In this document: piece by piece, positions 1 to 9,814 of the stretch | Numbering within the stretch: the stretch's first letter is position 1 | Layout of the letters: the number at the start of each line of letters is the position of its first letter | Assembly (NCBI RefSeq): GCF_003977685.1 | Contig: NZ_RYZH01000016.1 | Coordinates: 1-64,000 of the forward strand | Source of the DNA: Tautonia sociabilis | Lineage (GTDB): Bacteria > Planctomycetota > Planctomycetia > Isosphaerales > Isosphaeraceae | DNA: 64,000 bases | Direction: 5' to 3' | Program-made: the position numbers and the translations under genes | Notes under the pieces: generated by a model | Database searches by the model: none | Seen by the model: the letters and a program-made list of their open reading frames with translations, nothing else | What the model was told of the DNA's origin: nothing

Positions 1-446
1 CCGCATCGCTGGTGGGCGTGGTCTGGGACGGGCAGGCCGACCGACGCCGACGGCGAGGGGGAGGTGCCGGGGCCCCGAGCCCACCGAACCTGCACCGGCA
101 GCTTGACAGTCCCCCTCTCATAGATGGGTTCGCTCCGTCCGGGGACGCCGTGAGGGAGGCCGGGGCCCTTCGGCGGTTGTCGACGAAGGCGCAAGGGGAT
201 CGGCCCAGGAGGTCGGTTCCCCAGCGGCTCGGGAAGGACCCGCGATCCCGGCGAGCATGATCGACAGCCCCCGACGGACGACGAACCTCCGATCGATCGA
301 TCGGCTCTCTCTGAGATGATCGCGAAATCGGGCCGGTTCGGTGAGCGACGATGCTCAAAGGGGACGCGAATGAGGGCGGCCCGCCGGGGATGGCGGGCCG
401 CCCTGGGGAGGTGGGACGAGAGAAGGTCCGGCCCCGGGGCGTGGGC
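1..446. other. Intergenic stretch downstream of the manganese catalase
   Basis: No convincing gene is seen here. Short open frames occur, but none has a recognisable protein signature. The only structured element is the hairpin at 374-403, annotated separately. Confidence 0.5.
374..403 (-). terminator. GC-rich hairpin, probable terminator of the catalase gene
   Basis: A perfect 12-bp inverted repeat (374-385 pairs with 392-403) encloses a 6-nt loop. It lies about 45 nt past the stop of the minus-strand catalase gene. There is no clear T-run, as is common in very GC-rich genomes, so intrinsic termination is inferred. Confidence 0.55.
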
Positions 447-1166
447 TCAGCCCTTGGGGCCGCGGACCTTGGCGTGGAGGGCCGCGTCGGGATCCTCCAT
501 GAACTGCCAGTCTCCCTGGTTCCAGGGGCCGCGCTCGTCGCTGCCGAGGCCGACGTCTCCCTGGCCATCGCTGGAGAGATTGTAATAGGTGTTCAGCTCG
601 GTGTCGGGCTCCAGTTCTCCCTCGAATTCCTTGCCGAGGCTCTCCAGGGCGGCTCGGAACATGCGCTGGTGCGACATTTCTCGGGCCATCAGGTACTTCA
701 GGGTTTCCTGGCAGCCCTTGTCGTCGGTGAGGGCGATGAGACGTTCGTAGGCCATTTTGGCGCCGGCCTCGGCGGAGATGTTGTGCTTGAGGTCGGCGAC
801 GGGGTCGCCGGAGGAGCGGACCCAGTCGCTCGTCCAGGCGTTGCCCATGCTGTCGAGGAAGTGAGGGCCCTTGCCCATGACGGAGAAGAGGGTGTCTTCG
901 TAGGCGGCTTCGCGATCGGCCTTGCTGGTGAGCTGCTCGACCATCAGGCCGACCATCTCCAGGTGGCTGACCTCTTCGGTGGCGACATCCATGAGCAGGT
1001 CTCGGATCCCCGTGTGGTCGCAGGCGAAGCTCTGGACGAAGTACTCGGCCATCGCCGTGAACTCTCCGGAGCGGCCGCCGAACTGCTCCAGCAGCTTCTG
1101 GGCGAACTTCGGGTCGGGGGCGTCGACCTTCACGGGGAAGATGGGGCGCTTGCGGTGCAGGAACAT
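447..1166 (-). CDS. Manganese (non-haem) catalase
   Basis: A 239-residue dimanganese catalase that would disproportionate hydrogen peroxide to water and oxygen in the cytoplasm. The N-terminus (MFLHRKRPIFPVKV) is typical of the family. The expected four-helix-bundle metal ligands can be placed: Glu35 in GEFTAMAEYF, Glu65 and His68 in TEEVSH, a Glu in the SAEAGAKMAYE helix (133 or 141), and His166 in AREMSHQRMF. The length is within the range of short family members, and the C-terminal tail is acidic and Trp/Pro-containing. The ATG is preceded by a GAGGAG ribosome binding site. It appears to be monocistronic, with a strong hairpin downstream. Exact ligand assignment is by analogy with characterised Mn catalases. 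Confidence 0.9.
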   Translation of the reverse strand: MFLHRKRPIFPVKVDAPDPKFAQKLLEQFGGRSGEFTAMAEYFVQSFACDHTGIRDLLMDVATEEVSHLEMVGLMVEQLTSKADREAAYEDTLFSVMGKGPHFLDSMGNAWTSDWVRSSGDPVADLKHNISAEAGAKMAYERLIALTDDKGCQETLKYLMAREMSHQRMFRAALESLGKEFEGELEPDTELNTYYNLSSDGQGDVGLGSDERGPWNQGDWQFMEDPDAALHAKVRGPKG

Positions 1167-1287
1167 CGGGGGGAGTCTCCTCGGCGTGGATCGGACGGGA
1201 TGCCTGTTGACATCGGGTCAGCCGATGCAAGCGGCGCGCCGAGGGACTGTGGTGGCGATCAGCCATCGCCCGAGGAGAGGGGAGGCC

Positions 1288-1315
1288 GGGGTCGGGTCGG
1301 GTCGGGTCGGGTCGG
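1288..1315. repeat. GTCGG pentanucleotide tandem repeat
   Basis: About five consecutive copies of GTCGG lie in the spacer between the epimerase stop and the catalase start. The G-runs on the plus strand could support slippage or a G-quadruplex-like fold. It is a simple microsatellite with no evidence of function. Confidence 0.7.
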
Positions 1316-1364
1316 CCCCGGACCCGGCCGTCTTCCGCGCCGCGGCCTCCCCGAGCCCTCCGGA

Positions 1365-2432
1365 TCAGCCGGCGAGGGCGGCGGCGGGGCGGAGGCGTCG
1401 GGAGGTCTGGAAGACGTCGTCGACGATGTCGTCGAGGCTCATGGTCAGCTCCCAGTCGGGGTAGTGGGAGCGGAACTTGCGGAGGTCGCTCATGTAGCAG
1501 ATGTGGTCGCCGACGCGGTTCTGCTCCTGGTAGGAGTGCGGGATCGGCCGGCCGGCGAGCTGGCCGAAGCGGTCGAGCAGCTCCAGCAGGCTGGCGGCGT
1601 TGGCCCGGCCGCCGCCGAGGTTGTAGACCTCTCCGGGGCGGGGATCGCGGTAGAAGGCCTCGAAGGCCCGGACGACGTCCTCGCTGTGGATCTGGTCGCG
1701 GACCTGCTTCCCCTTATAGCCGATGATGGTGTAGGTGCCGCCGGTCAGGGCGACTCGGGCCATGTAGGCGAGGAAGCCGTGGAGCTGGACGGCGCTGTGG
1801 AAGGGGCCGGTGAGGCAGCCTCCCCGGAAGATGCCCGTCTTCAGGCCGAAGTAGCGGCCGTACTCCTGGGCCATCACGTCGCCGGCGAGCTTGGAGCAGC
1901 CGAAGAGGCTGTGGGTGCTCTGGTCGATGCGCAGGGTCTCGCTGATCCCCTCGTAATCCTCGGGCCGGGCATAGTCGTACCGGGTGGGCAGCTCGACGAG
2001 GGGAAGCTCGTTGGGGGCGTCGCCGTAGACCTTGTTCGTGCTCATGAGGATGAACACGGCCTCGGGAGCGTGCAGGCGGGTGGCCTCCAGGAGATTCAGC
2101 GTGCCGACGGCGTTGACGTCGAAGTCGTCGAAGGGGCGGCTCTTGGCCAGGTCGTGCGAGGGCTGGGCGGCGCAGTGGATGATGAGGTCGGGCGTCGTGT
2201 CGGCGACGACGCGGAGCATGGCGGCTCGGTCTCGGATGTCGAGGTGGCGGTGCTCGAAGTTCTCGCAGGAGTCCTTCAGGTTGCGGAGGGTCCAGGAGGT
2301 GTCGCCGTCGGGGCCGAAGAAGTCGGCGCGCATGTTGTTGTCGATGCCGAAGACGGCGTCGGCCTTGGCGTCGAAGTAGCGGACGGCCTCGGATCCGATC
2401 AGGCCGCTGCTGCCGGTGACGAGCACCTTCAT
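1365..2432 (-). CDS. NAD-dependent sugar epimerase, CDP-paratose 2-epimerase-like SDR
   Basis: A 355-residue extended SDR. The N-terminal Rossmann motif is [13 protein letters not shown] (about residues 4-16), followed by the NAD-ribose Asp in GIDNNMR, the CAAQPSHD segment and [15 protein letters not shown]. This pattern resembles the CDP-tyvelose/CDP-paratose 2-epimerase group that supplies nucleotide sugars for surface polysaccharides. The usual YxxxK active-site segment reads [10 protein letters not shown] here, so Phe stands where the catalytic Tyr is expected while the Lys is kept. From memory, close family members also read SLFGASK, so this may be a subfamily trait. The reading frame continues upstream, but the ATG giving [10 protein letters not shown] is the only sensible start. 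The glycosyltransferase upstream is divergently transcribed. Confidence 0.85.
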   Translation of the reverse strand: MKVLVTGSSGLIGSEAVRYFDAKADAVFGIDNNMRADFFGPDGDTSWTLRNLKDSCENFEHRHLDIRDRAAMLRVVADTTPDLIIHCAAQPSHDLAKSRPFDDFDVNAVGTLNLLEATRLHAPEAVFILMSTNKVYGDAPNELPLVELPTRYDYARPEDYEGISETLRIDQSTHSLFGCSKLAGDVMAQEYGRYFGLKTGIFRGGCLTGPFHSAVQLHGFLAYMARVALTGGTYTIIGYKGKQVRDQIHSEDVVRAFEAFYRDPRPGEVYNLGGGRANAASLLELLDRFGQLAGRPIPHSYQEQNRVGDHICYMSDLRKFRSHYPDWELTMSLDDIVDDVFQTSRRLRPAAALAG

Positions 2433-3039
2433 GATGTCTGCCCTCGTGGCCACTGCCGCCGGCGGTTGGGTGGTCCCGAAGGCGCCGGCGTCGCTCCGTC
2501 GATGTCCATCCCTGGGGGCGGTCGAGGCCGCCCGGCGAGGGGGGATGGTAGCCCGATCGTCGGGGGCTGGCAAGAGCGATGCCCTGGGTTTCCTGGCGAG
2601 AGAACCGACCGATCCGGAGGGAATCGAGGACAGGCCGACCGTTGCCCAGCGGCGGACCTCCTTGGACGTTCCCTCGCTGACCAGCAGCGGTCGGGGGAGG
2701 TTCTCAAGCCCGACGAACCCGAGGAACCACGGTCGAGTCATCGCCTCCGCCGGGTCGACGCCCAAGTCGTTCGCGAGTTCTCCGATGAAGGCGTCAAGGT
2801 GTGGGGGGGACACTGACATGCGATCGATCGCACAAGCCGCGGCGAAGGGCCGAGAGGCCGGGAGAAGGGGGGCGGTCGGGTCGAGCCAGGGTGGCTCATC
2901 GCGCTTGCCTGCCGATCGGTTCCTCAGGAGGCCGGCCGATTGATCGGCCTTCACATTCTTGCGACAACGATTAGGATAGCGAAGCACGGTTCGTTGCCGG
3001 GAGGCCAGACGAACCCACCTGGGCAGGGAGGTTCCCGCG
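2433..3039. other. Divergent promoter region between epimerase and glycosyltransferase
   Basis: This is a 607-bp spacer between two divergently transcribed sugar genes. Open frames continue through it on both strands, but none has a recognisable domain or a start context better than the annotated genes. It presumably carries both promoters. An AT-richer patch around 2950-2990 is the most likely promoter site for the glycosyltransferase. Confidence 0.4.
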
Positions 3040-4215
3040 ATGCGCATCCTGATGGTCACCTCGTTTCCGATCGTCGGGCAGACGGACGGCACGGCGATGC
3101 TGGCGATCCAGGTCTTCCGGGCCTTGAGGAGGCGGGGGGTCGAGGTCGCGCATGCGTATCTGAAGGCCCGAAGGCCGTGGGACGTGCCGTTCGAGGGGGA
3201 GTTCGAGGGGGCGCCGAGCTTCTCGCTGCCGCCGTCTCGGTGGATCGGCGGGATGGCGGAGATTCGCCGGAGGTTCCCGTTCGACCTGGTGCACGCCGAG
3301 CACTACGGCGGCGCCTGCCGGGCCCTGGCGGCCTGCAAGCTCAACGGCTGGCCGATGATCTACTCGATCCACTCGCTGCTGGGCGAGGAGGTGGAGCGCG
3401 ACCGGCTGGGCCGGGGGCTGGTCTTCCGGTCGTACCGGGCGCTGGAGCGGCAGGTCTGCCGGTATGCCAGCGGCGTGGTGGTGCTGGGCCGGGGGGTGAA
3501 GCGGATCGTCGTGGAAGAGAAGGGCGTGCCGGAGGAGCGGGTGGTGGTGATCCACCCGGGCGTGAACCTGGCCGACTACGCCCCGGGGCCGGCGGCGGAG
3601 ATCGAGGGAATCGACCCCGAGCATCAGGTGATCATGTATGTGGGGAACATTCGGGACCCGAACCAGGGGGTGCCGATCCTGATTGACGCCCTGCCCCGCG
3701 TGTTCGAGGCCCGGCCGGAGGCGCGCTGCGTGCTCGTCGGCGGGCCGGCCGACGAGGGGGAGCGGTATCGGGCCCGGCTTGGGGAGTGGGGCGACCGGCT
3801 GATCGTGCTGCCCGGCAAGACGCCGGAGCAGATCACGGCGCTGACGAGAAGGGCCGACGTGCTGGTCCACCCTCGGCTCGCCTGCCGGGAGAACGACTCG
3901 GTGCAGACGAAGATGGCGGTCTACCTCGCCTCGGGCCGGCCGATCGTGGCGACGAATTACGGCGATTATCAGCAGATTTTGGGAGACACCGGCGCCGGGT
4001 TGCTCACTCCGGTCGACGCGGAAGCGCTGGCCGACGGCATCGCGGAGGTCCTGGGCGACCCGGTGCTCTCGGGCCGGCTGGCGTCGGCGACGCGGGCGGC
4101 GGCCGAGCAATACGTTTGCATGGACCGGAACGTGGATCGGTATCTCGGGCTCTATGAGACGGCGCTGGTGTTGGGACCGAGACGGGAGAGGCGGAAGGCC
4201 CGGGCGTCGGCCTGA
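3040..4215 (+). CDS. GT4-family glycosyltransferase (GT-B fold)
   Basis: A 391-residue retaining glycosyltransferase. The N-terminal acceptor domain begins [19 protein letters not shown]. The linker [16 protein letters not shown] leads into the donor-binding domain, with [25 protein letters not shown] and [13 protein letters not shown]. The usual EGFG-type region is replaced by [30 protein letters not shown], which keeps the helix and the GRPIVA turn. There is no signal peptide and no membrane segment, so it is probably cytoplasmic or membrane-associated. The adjacent divergent epimerase suggests a shared role in making a surface glycan. Donor and acceptor cannot be read from sequence. Confidence 0.85.
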   Translation: MRILMVTSFPIVGQTDGTAMLAIQVFRALRRRGVEVAHAYLKARRPWDVPFEGEFEGAPSFSLPPSRWIGGMAEIRRRFPFDLVHAEHYGGACRALAACKLNGWPMIYSIHSLLGEEVERDRLGRGLVFRSYRALERQVCRYASGVVVLGRGVKRIVVEEKGVPEERVVVIHPGVNLADYAPGPAAEIEGIDPEHQVIMYVGNIRDPNQGVPILIDALPRVFEARPEARCVLVGGPADEGERYRARLGEWGDRLIVLPGKTPEQITALTRRADVLVHPRLACRENDSVQTKMAVYLASGRPIVATNYGDYQQILGDTGAGLLTPVDAEALADGIAEVLGDPVLSGRLASATRAAAEQYVCMDRNVDRYLGLYETALVLGPRRERRKARASA

Positions 4216-4278
4216 AGGGAAGGGCCCCTCGTGGAGGTGGGGGAGGCTTGCCGGGCTCCTCGTGGGCGGGGCCCGGCC

Positions 4279-4799
4279 TCAGCGGAGCGGGCGGAGCCCC
4301 AGGTCAGATCGGCGATCGTTGGTCTGTTTGAGTGCCCGGGGCTCCCGCTTCAGGAACTTGACGAGCTGGGAGGCGGAGCAGCCGAGCGCCTCGGACGCGG
4401 CCTTGACGTCGAAGTCGAGGGAGGAGAGCACGTCGAGGGCCTCGGCCAGCAGGGCGGGGAAGTCGTCGTGCTCGGGGCTGACGACGAGTCGGCCGCCTCG
4501 GAGTCGGGAGGTCCAGAGGGGGCTCGGCCCGGCTCCGGGATCGGCGGGGTGGCGGATCTCCAGGGCGAGGATGACGCGGAGCCGAGCCAGGGCGACGGCT
4601 CGGTTCTGGCCCTGGGAGCGGCGCTCGTTGGCCTCGGCGGAGAGGCCGCTGGGGCGGTGGGTGAGGATGGCGGCGGTCTCGACCTTGTTGCGGTTCTGGC
4701 CGCCGGGGCCGGATCGGCGGGAGAACCGGACGTCGCAGTCGGCCAAGAGCCGGTCCGGGGGCAGCGTGGCGGGATGGGGGCCGGCGGAGGGACCGAGGA

Positions 4800-4803
<4 letters not shown>
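4279..4803 (-). CDS. Class I release-factor-like protein with GGQ motif
   Basis: A 174-residue homologue of the peptidyl-tRNA hydrolysis domain of class I release factors. GGQ lies at residues 34-36 in [16 protein letters not shown], followed by the helix [15 protein letters not shown]. No codon-recognition domain is present, so it resembles ArfB-like rescue factors or stand-alone release-factor-like proteins. The C-terminus is not the usual short Lys/Arg-rich tail: it is about 60 residues with a helix-turn-helix-like segment ([19 protein letters not shown]) and then a basic end. The start ATG overlaps the stop of the upstream YjbQ gene by 4 nt, so the two are translationally coupled. It could act in ribosome rescue; the extension is of unknown role. 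Confidence 0.85.
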
Positions 4804-5222
<419 letters not shown>

Positions 5223-5381
5223 GGAGGGAGGGCTCGAGATCGGGCTGATCGATCGGGAAGGGCCGGCGATCGGAGCGGCCGGGGCCATCGTGGGTGATTG
5301 TATCGCCTGGCGTCGATGGTTGCAGCGCGATCCTCGGGACCAGGAGGGGCCCTCGGTTCGGCAGGCGGGAGGAGGAGACGC

Positions 5382-7505
5382 TCAGGGTGAGGTCGGGTGC
5401 TTCGGGAGGGCATGCCGCCAGGGGAGTCGTTGCGACCGGGCGTTGCCGGGACTTGCCGCGAGCGTTGGGGGGGGAGCCAGGCCGAGGGTGTCGAGGAGGG
5501 CTCCGAGGCGGTCGAGGGTGGAGCGGGAGGAGGGATCGGCGGCGAGGTTGTGCCGTTCGTCCGGGTCGTCGTCGAGGTTGTAGAGCCAGTGCTGGGGGCC
5601 GAGGGATTCGTGGTGGCGGCGGAGGTAGGCCCAGCGGTCCTCGGTGAGCAGCCACATCGGGCCGAAGGCGGCGGGCTTGCGGGGGGAGCGGGGAAGCCAG
5701 GGCATGTGCTCGACCTCGCTGAGCACGGGGGCGTCGGGGGAGTCGAGGGCGGTCTCGTCTCCCCAGAATCGGGAGAGGGAGCGGCCGGGGAAGCGGGGGG
5801 CGTCGGGGTCGTTGAGCAGGCGGAGGACGGTGGCGGGCACGTCTCGGACGGAGACGGCGGACGGGACGGAGCGCCCCTGGGGAACGCTCATCCCCCGGGC
5901 GCCGGCGACGACGAGCGGGACGTGGACGAGCGGGCGATGCAGGCTCATCCCGTGGCCGATCAGGCCATGCTCGCCGAGCATCTCGCCGTGGTCGGAGGTG
6001 ACGATGACAAGCGTGTTGTCGAGCAGCCCTCGGGCGTCGAGGCCGTCGAGGAGGGCACCGAGCTGGCGGTCGGCCCAGCAGATGCCGTCGTCGTAAGCGT
6101 CTCGGATGAGCGCGGCGACCTCGGCTCGGGCGGCGGTCAGGGCCTTGGGCTCGGGGCCGGAGGGGTCGGCGTCGCGCTCGGCCTCGAGGGCGGAGAGGCG
6201 GTCGAGCTCGGCTTCGAGCCGGGCGTCGGAGACCCGGGAGTAGGGACGGGGGGCCTGGGGGGGCAGGCTGTAGGGGGAGTGAGCGTCGAAGTAGTTGACG
6301 AAGACGAAGTAGGGCCGGCCGAAACGCCGGGTGCGGTCGACCCAGGAGAACAGCGCCTGGTTCAGCTCGCTCGCGTCGAGCCGACGGCGCTGCATGGGGG
6401 AGAAGAGGCCCCACTCCCGCTCGAACCGGGTGATGAGGTCGGCGCCGAGCCGGCAGGAGCGGAGGAATTCTCGGGGGGTGATCCGGCGGGTGATGTTGCC
6501 GGGCACGTCGTGGTAGTGGAGGAAGCCGCGGTCGAGGCCGTAGTGGGCGCTGCCGTAGAAGATGTTGCCGACGAAGCCTCCGGTGGCGTAGCCGCGGTTT
6601 CGGAGGTGCTCGGCCAGCGTCCTCCTCGAACCATCGAGGGGGGAGTTGACGCCGGCGGAGGTCTGCGACATCGGCAGTCCGGTGAACAGGCTTGCATGGG
6701 TTCCGAGCGTGAACGGGGCGGTTGCCCTGGCCTCGTCGAAGCGGACGCCTCGGCGGGAGAGGGCCTCCAGGCGGGGGCTGGTGGGGCGTTCGTACCCGTG
6801 GAGGCTCAAGTGATCGGCCCGGACGGTGTCGAGCACCACCAGGAGGACGTTCGGGGCCCCCCGGCTCGGCTCGGGGCCGAGGCGGAGGCCCAGCGGCTCT
6901 CGGGAGGCGGGCACGACCCCGCAGGTCAGCAACAGGGCGAGCCAGCCGCCGGCGAGGTACGGGAGGCTTCGCCGGGCGAACGAGCGGAACCGGGGGGAGT
7001 CGAGCCGGGCCCTGGGGCCGAGGCGGACGGCCGTGCCCAACGCCAGGAGGAAGACGGCCGCCGGGTGGAGGCCGGGGATCGTCCCCAGGGCCGCTCGGAC
7101 GCCGACGAAGACGAGCAGGATGGGCAAGGCGACCGCGACGGCCCGGGGCAGGAGCCGACGCAGCAGGCCGAGGGCTCCCCCGGCCAGGGCGAACAGCGAG
7201 GCGTTCGCCAACGGGGCCATCCACGGGGAGTGCCAGTTCCGCCAGAGATCGGGGCTGCCGAGCAGGGGCTCGAAGACCTCTCGCCAGGAGAGCAGGAGGA
7301 CGGCCTCGAGCAGGCCGCAGGCCAGGCCGATCCAGCCGCAGAGGGCCCAGATCGCGGGCGCCGAGACGCTTGGCGCCGGCGGCAGCGCGCGGGCCAGCCG
7401 GGCCGAGACCACTCGGGCGTGCCGGCCGTGGCGGAGGAGGCGCTTCGAGGCGGCCCGGACCCGGAGGATCGGGGGAGGACGGCGGGTCGGTTCGGTCCCC
7501 GGCAT
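5382..7505 (-). CDS. Membrane-anchored sulfatase-like hydrolase (alkaline phosphatase superfamily)
   Basis: A 707-residue protein. An N-terminal membrane region (about residues 50-198, roughly five hydrophobic helices) is followed by a sulfatase domain from about 218. Metal and active-site elements are visible: NVLLVVLDTVRADHLSLHGY (Asp226) and TLVIVTSDHGEMLGEHGLIGHG. The nucleophile segment reads APFTLGTHASLFTG, so the Cys/Ser of the usual CxPSR sulfatase signature is Thr266 and the signature is not otherwise conserved. This is closer to Thr-nucleophile relatives such as LtaS or other phosphotransferases than to FGly sulfatases. The catalytic domain should lie outside the membrane. It is in a minus-strand run with glycosyltransferase genes, so surface-glycan modification is a reasonable guess. 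Substrate unknown. Confidence 0.8.
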   Translation of the reverse strand: MPGTEPTRRPPPILRVRAASKRLLRHGRHARVVSARLARALPPAPSVSAPAIWALCGWIGLACGLLEAVLLLSWREVFEPLLGSPDLWRNWHSPWMAPLANASLFALAGGALGLLRRLLPRAVAVALPILLVFVGVRAALGTIPGLHPAAVFLLALGTAVRLGPRARLDSPRFRSFARRSLPYLAGGWLALLLTCGVVPASREPLGLRLGPEPSRGAPNVLLVVLDTVRADHLSLHGYERPTSPRLEALSRRGVRFDEARATAPFTLGTHASLFTGLPMSQTSAGVNSPLDGSRRTLAEHLRNRGYATGGFVGNIFYGSAHYGLDRGFLHYHDVPGNITRRITPREFLRSCRLGADLITRFEREWGLFSPMQRRRLDASELNQALFSWVDRTRRFGRPYFVFVNYFDAHSPYSLPPQAPRPYSRVSDARLEAELDRLSALEAERDADPSGPEPKALTAARAEVAALIRDAYDDGICWADRQLGALLDGLDARGLLDNTLVIVTSDHGEMLGEHGLIGHGMSLHRPLVHVPLVVAGARGMSVPQGRSVPSAVSVRDVPATVLRLLNDPDAPRFPGRSLSRFWGDETALDSPDAPVLSEVEHMPWLPRSPRKPAAFGPMWLLTEDRWAYLRRHHESLGPQHWLYNLDDDPDERHNLAADPSSRSTLDRLGALLDTLGLAPPPTLAASPGNARSQRLPWRHALPKHPTSP

Positions 7506-7637
7506 GCGGAGGCGACTCCCAGGGGGACGACGCTCGGATCGCCGGGAGGCCCCTCGGGCCTCCTCGGCGGGGTGCGTCGGTGGCCGTTCCGGTATGCGAT
7601 GCGGGGAGATGCGTCAAGGCCGATCGGACCGGCCGGG

Positions 7638-9104
7638 TCAGCTCGTCAGGTGGACGAGATCCCAGGCGGCCAGGGTCCGGCCGGCGCCGTGGACGACCTG
7701 GAGGGGCTGGCCGTCGAGGCGATCGGTCCAGCCGTCGCTGCGGACTCGGAAGCTGCCGGGGGGGAGGCCGACGAGGACGTAATTCCAGCCGGAGGGGATC
7801 GGGAGCCAGGAGTCGGGGTGCGAGTAGAGGTGGGCGTTCATGGCGGTCTGGTCGCCGAAGTCGGTCGAGCCGCGGAGGGAGTCGGACTCGTGCAGCGTCC
7901 AGGCGGCGTCGAGGTAGCGGGCGAAGACTCGGGCGGTGCCGGCCGCGAAGCCGCCGTTGATGACCTGGCGGTCGAGCAGCAGGTCGAGCCAGTGGCGGCG
8001 GCTGGCCTCGTCGTGGATGGAGGTCAGCCAGGAGTAGGAGCCGCCGGGGGCGGTTTGGCGGAAGGTCAGCACCTCGAGGACCGCCAGCAGGCGGTCGGGG
8101 TGGGCTCGGACGAGATCCCAGAGCGGGGAGATTCGAGCCTGGAAGAACGTGTCGCCGGCGTCCCAGTAGGCGACCGGGGTGTCCTCGGGCCAGCGCTCGA
8201 CGACGGGGCGGAAGTCGCGGAGGCGCCCCTTGGCCGGGTGGAGGTCGTCGGGCACGACCTCCAGCTCGATGCCGGGGGTCGCGGCCAGGAGACGGCGCTC
8301 GGAGGGGTAGAGGCCGCTGGCGAAGGCCGTGATGGTTTCGGTGTTGCCCGCTCGTCGGAAGCTGCCGACGAACCGGCGGAGAAACAGCCGATAATGGCGG
8401 CGGTCGAAGGCGGCCAGCACTCGGCCGGGAGGGCCTCCCTCCGACGCCGACGGCGGGGAGGCCTCCGGGGGGGGCGAGGCGAGCGGAGGGGGCGGAGCGG
8501 CGGGTTCGGCAGGCTCCTGGACGGCTCGGGGAGCGGGGCGATGCCAGGCCTCGGCCCCTTGGAGGTACCCGATACCGAGGCCGTCGCGGCGGAGGTCCTC
8601 GCAGCAGCAGAGGCACTCGCACTTGCCCGGCTCCCACCGGAAGATCAGGGCGCGTAGGCGATCGCGCCGGAACATCACCGCGGCCATGCCGACATGGCGG
8701 GGGTAGTCCCAGTGGTCGTGGCCCGAGGCCATCTCTCCGGCCGAGTCGGCGGCCAGGGCGGCGAAGGCGGGGCGGCGGCGGAGCCCCTCGACGAGCCGGG
8801 AGGCGCAGAGGGGCCCGAGGACGACGTCGTCGTCCAGCAGCAGGACGAACGGCGAGGATCCGACCCCCCGGCCCGCGTTCCGGGCGCGGGTGATCGTCTC
8901 GAAGCGGTTGACGTCGGAGGGAAAGGGTGTGCCGATCAGGCGGTGGACGTGCAGCCGGACGCCGCGCTGGGCCTGGATGCCGGCCCAGACGTCGGGCCGG
9001 GGGGGCTCGTCGTCTCGGGAGAGCAGCAGGAGGTCGACGTCGGGGAGGTTCACGATCGGGTCCGGTCGAAATTGGGGAGGGGCCGGATGCCCCAGCCAGC
9101 GCAT
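7638..9104 (-). CDS. Two-domain glycosyltransferase-like protein
   Basis: A 488-residue protein with two nucleotide-sugar-transferase-like halves. The N-terminal part (about 20-200) resembles GT2 enzymes: VDLLLLSRDDEPPRPDVW, RARNAGRGVGSSPFVLLLDDDVVLGP with the DDD metal-binding motif at about 91-93, and CECLCCCEDLRRDG. A Pro/Ala/Ser-rich linker follows. The C-terminal part (about 235-488) has RRHYRLFLRRFVGSFRRAGN, a second DxD-like site in VAYWDAGDTFFQ, QVINGGFAAGTA and DFGDQTAMNAHLY, a pattern seen in GT-A enzymes that copy a display or deposit sugar processively. It has no signal peptide or membrane segment. Bifunctional glycosyltransferase is the preferred reading; sugars and acceptors are unknown. 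Confidence 0.65.
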   Translation of the reverse strand: MRWLGHPAPPQFRPDPIVNLPDVDLLLLSRDDEPPRPDVWAGIQAQRGVRLHVHRLIGTPFPSDVNRFETITRARNAGRGVGSSPFVLLLDDDVVLGPLCASRLVEGLRRRPAFAALAADSAGEMASGHDHWDYPRHVGMAAVMFRRDRLRALIFRWEPGKCECLCCCEDLRRDGLGIGYLQGAEAWHRPAPRAVQEPAEPAAPPPPLASPPPEASPPSASEGGPPGRVLAAFDRRHYRLFLRRFVGSFRRAGNTETITAFASGLYPSERRLLAATPGIELEVVPDDLHPAKGRLRDFRPVVERWPEDTPVAYWDAGDTFFQARISPLWDLVRAHPDRLLAVLEVLTFRQTAPGGSYSWLTSIHDEASRRHWLDLLLDRQVINGGFAAGTARVFARYLDAAWTLHESDSLRGSTDFGDQTAMNAHLYSHPDSWLPIPSGWNYVLVGLPPGSFRVRSDGWTDRLDGQPLQVVHGAGRTLAAWDLVHLTS

Positions 9105-9132
9105 GTCAGGGCTGGGGCTCGGGGCGGTTGGA

Positions 9133-9639
9133 TCAGCAGCAGTAGGTGCGGGACGGTTGAATCAGGGCGGCCTCGGCGGCCGTCACCCCGAAGAGCGCAC
9201 GGGTCTTGACGACGACCGGGGCCTGTTCGGGGACATGGATCACCACCCCCTGGAACAGAAGGATCTCAGGAGAGGACTCCTCGGTGCTCTCCCTTCGATT
9301 GAGCTCCTCGATGGCCTGGGCGATGGGTTGGGCCAGCTCATCGACCGTGTAGGAGCGGAGTTTGGTTTCCTCGCGGTCGTCGTTCTTGATCGGCTCGGGC
9401 TTGTCAATGACCAGGAGATTCTCCACAGCCAGGAACCGGTCGACCTCGAAATGGGTGCCGATCCGCTGGACCAGCTTGATGAGGTAAGTGGGCCCTCCGA
9501 TCCCGTACCGGGCCAGGTCGGGAGCCACTCCGGGGTTGCGGATCAAGTAGAGATCCCCCGTTGCTGGGGGGGGGGAAGGGAGGGCGATGGTTCCGGCCAG
9601 GGCGAGGGCGAGCTGCTTGACCGGGCCGAACGCCGTCAT
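9133..9639 (-). CDS. Hypothetical protein, possibly a small RiPP-like or regulatory protein
   Basis: A 168-residue protein that I do not recognise. The ATG start (MTAFGPVKQ) is preferred over an in-frame GTG 41 codons upstream because the extra residues look non-coding; there is no strong Shine-Dalgarno for either. A moderately hydrophobic segment (LALALAGTIALPS) near the start might be a weak signal sequence. The body is mixed alpha/beta, with GIGGPTYLIKLVQRIG, FLAVENLLVI, a charged stretch (DKPEPIKNDDREETK) and FQGVVIHVPEQAPVVVKTRALFGV. It ends in a double Cys (TYCC). It lies 28 nt upstream of the two-domain glycosyltransferase on the same strand, so the two are probably co-transcribed. Confidence 0.5.
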   Translation of the reverse strand: MTAFGPVKQLALALAGTIALPSPPPATGDLYLIRNPGVAPDLARYGIGGPTYLIKLVQRIGTHFEVDRFLAVENLLVIDKPEPIKNDDREETKLRSYTVDELAQPIAQAIEELNRRESTEESSPEILLFQGVVIHVPEQAPVVVKTRALFGVTAAEAALIQPSRTYCC

Positions 9640-9787
9640 CGGGATGGGGTCGTCTGCCACGACAGAGGCCTCCGGGTTGCAACCGCGGGCGTTTCGCTGG
9701 GAAGGGTGGGGCGCCCGATCGATCAGGGGACGCCGATCAACAATTGGAAGCGAACCGTTCACTCACAGATCTTGTAATAACATCGAT

Positions 9788-9814
9788 GAGCGATCGGAAT
9801 GTATCCGTTCGCTC
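9788..9814 (-). terminator. Imperfect hairpin at the end of the kinase-STAND gene
   Basis: An 11-bp stem with one mismatch (788-798 with 804-814 of this kilobase) and a 5-nt loop overlaps the stop codon region of the upstream 1598-residue gene. It probably limits read-through into the small downstream gene. No T-run is present. Confidence 0.4.

Noticed and set aside
12..260. Small open frame at the window start
   Set aside because: Arg/Gly-rich, no ribosome binding site or family; likely chance.
351..2816. Long plus-strand frame opposite the catalase and epimerase genes
   Set aside because: It is antisense to clear family members, has no domain and shows codon-bias shadow composition typical of high-GC DNA.
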